In this document: one piece after another, positions 42,493-42,513 of the stretch
Position numbering within the stretch: the stretch's first letter is position 1
Layout: each line of letters starts with the position of its first letter
Source of the DNA: an uncultured Bacilli bacterium
GTDB lineage: Bacteria; Bacillota_I; Bacilli_A; RF39; UBA660
Length of the DNA stretch: 42,513 nt
Direction: 5' to 3'
Assembly (NCBI GenBank): GCA_947623735.1
Contig: CANQHE010000007.1
Span: 1 to 42,513 of the forward strand
Translations under genes and position numbers: made by a program
The notes under the pieces: generated by a model
What the model was told of the DNA's origin: nothing
Databases searched by the model: none
Seen by the model: only the letters and a program-made list of their open reading frames with translations

Positions 42493-42513
42493 ATTATCAT
42501 AAAAAGGTAGGTT

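Overview
The window is chromosomal DNA of a low-GC, AT-rich bacterium of Firmicutes/Bacilli type. Gene order and content point there: rpsF-ssb-rpsR, rpsO-pnp, a CIRCE-controlled small heat-shock gene, FemXAB, a SpoIIA-like STAS/sigma pair and a SipW-type signal peptidase. An uncultured gut Bacilli/RF39-like lineage is my inference; nothing in the window fixes the taxon. Proteins read through with the standard code and Trp is TGG. Every stop I checked (about 38) is TAA or TAG, never TGA.

Layout. 1-12.7 kb is housekeeping on the minus strand: ligA with a nucleotidyltransferase, a PcrA/UvrD helicase interrupted by an intein with a GIY-YIG-like insert, murI, pnp, rpsO, a DUF1653 protein, a cyclophilin lipoprotein and one unknown. 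12.7-16.4 kb is accessory: a RhuM-Fic/Doc fusion and a DinD protein, both read from near-identical promoters with an inverted repeat, and two unknown genes. 16.5-26.8 kb holds tRNA-Thr(CGT), a STAS/sigma pair without its anti-sigma kinase, a large MMPL transporter with its TetR regulator and palindromic operator, rpsF-ssb-rpsR, CIRCE-hsp20, a DUF308 membrane protein, FemX and SipW.

26.9-35.7 kb is a surface-protein locus and the most remarkable part. Next to the SipW peptidase lie a 956-residue protein made of about 55 calcium-loop-like 12-residue repeats, a SipW-type secreted protein, and five related SipW-type surface-protein cassettes. Only one cassette (34884-35675, minus) has a promoter, RBS and ATG. 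The other four start inside the signal-peptide codons, with an in-frame stop immediately before, and share 54-84 bp of identical 5' sequence and a structured 3' block with the expressed copy. Three silent cassettes face the expressed one (plus strand) and one lies behind it in tandem. An 84-bp perfect inverted repeat (30860-30943 and 35584-35667) brackets 4.6 kb, so inversion would put a different cassette behind the single promoter and ATG. This reads as a surface-antigen switching system resembling, in design, Mycoplasma vsa or Campylobacter sap, but built on SipW-dependent (TasA/camelysin-like) proteins. No recombinase gene is visible in the window.

35.8-42.5 kb: tex; a duplicated ~150-bp unit encoding a small RNA antisense to a 49-residue Cys-rich peptide gene whose mRNA ends can pair with each other (type I toxin-antitoxin-like layout); an unknown 407-residue protein; typA; a small unknown gene with a near-consensus promoter; and a short, possibly truncated XRE regulator.
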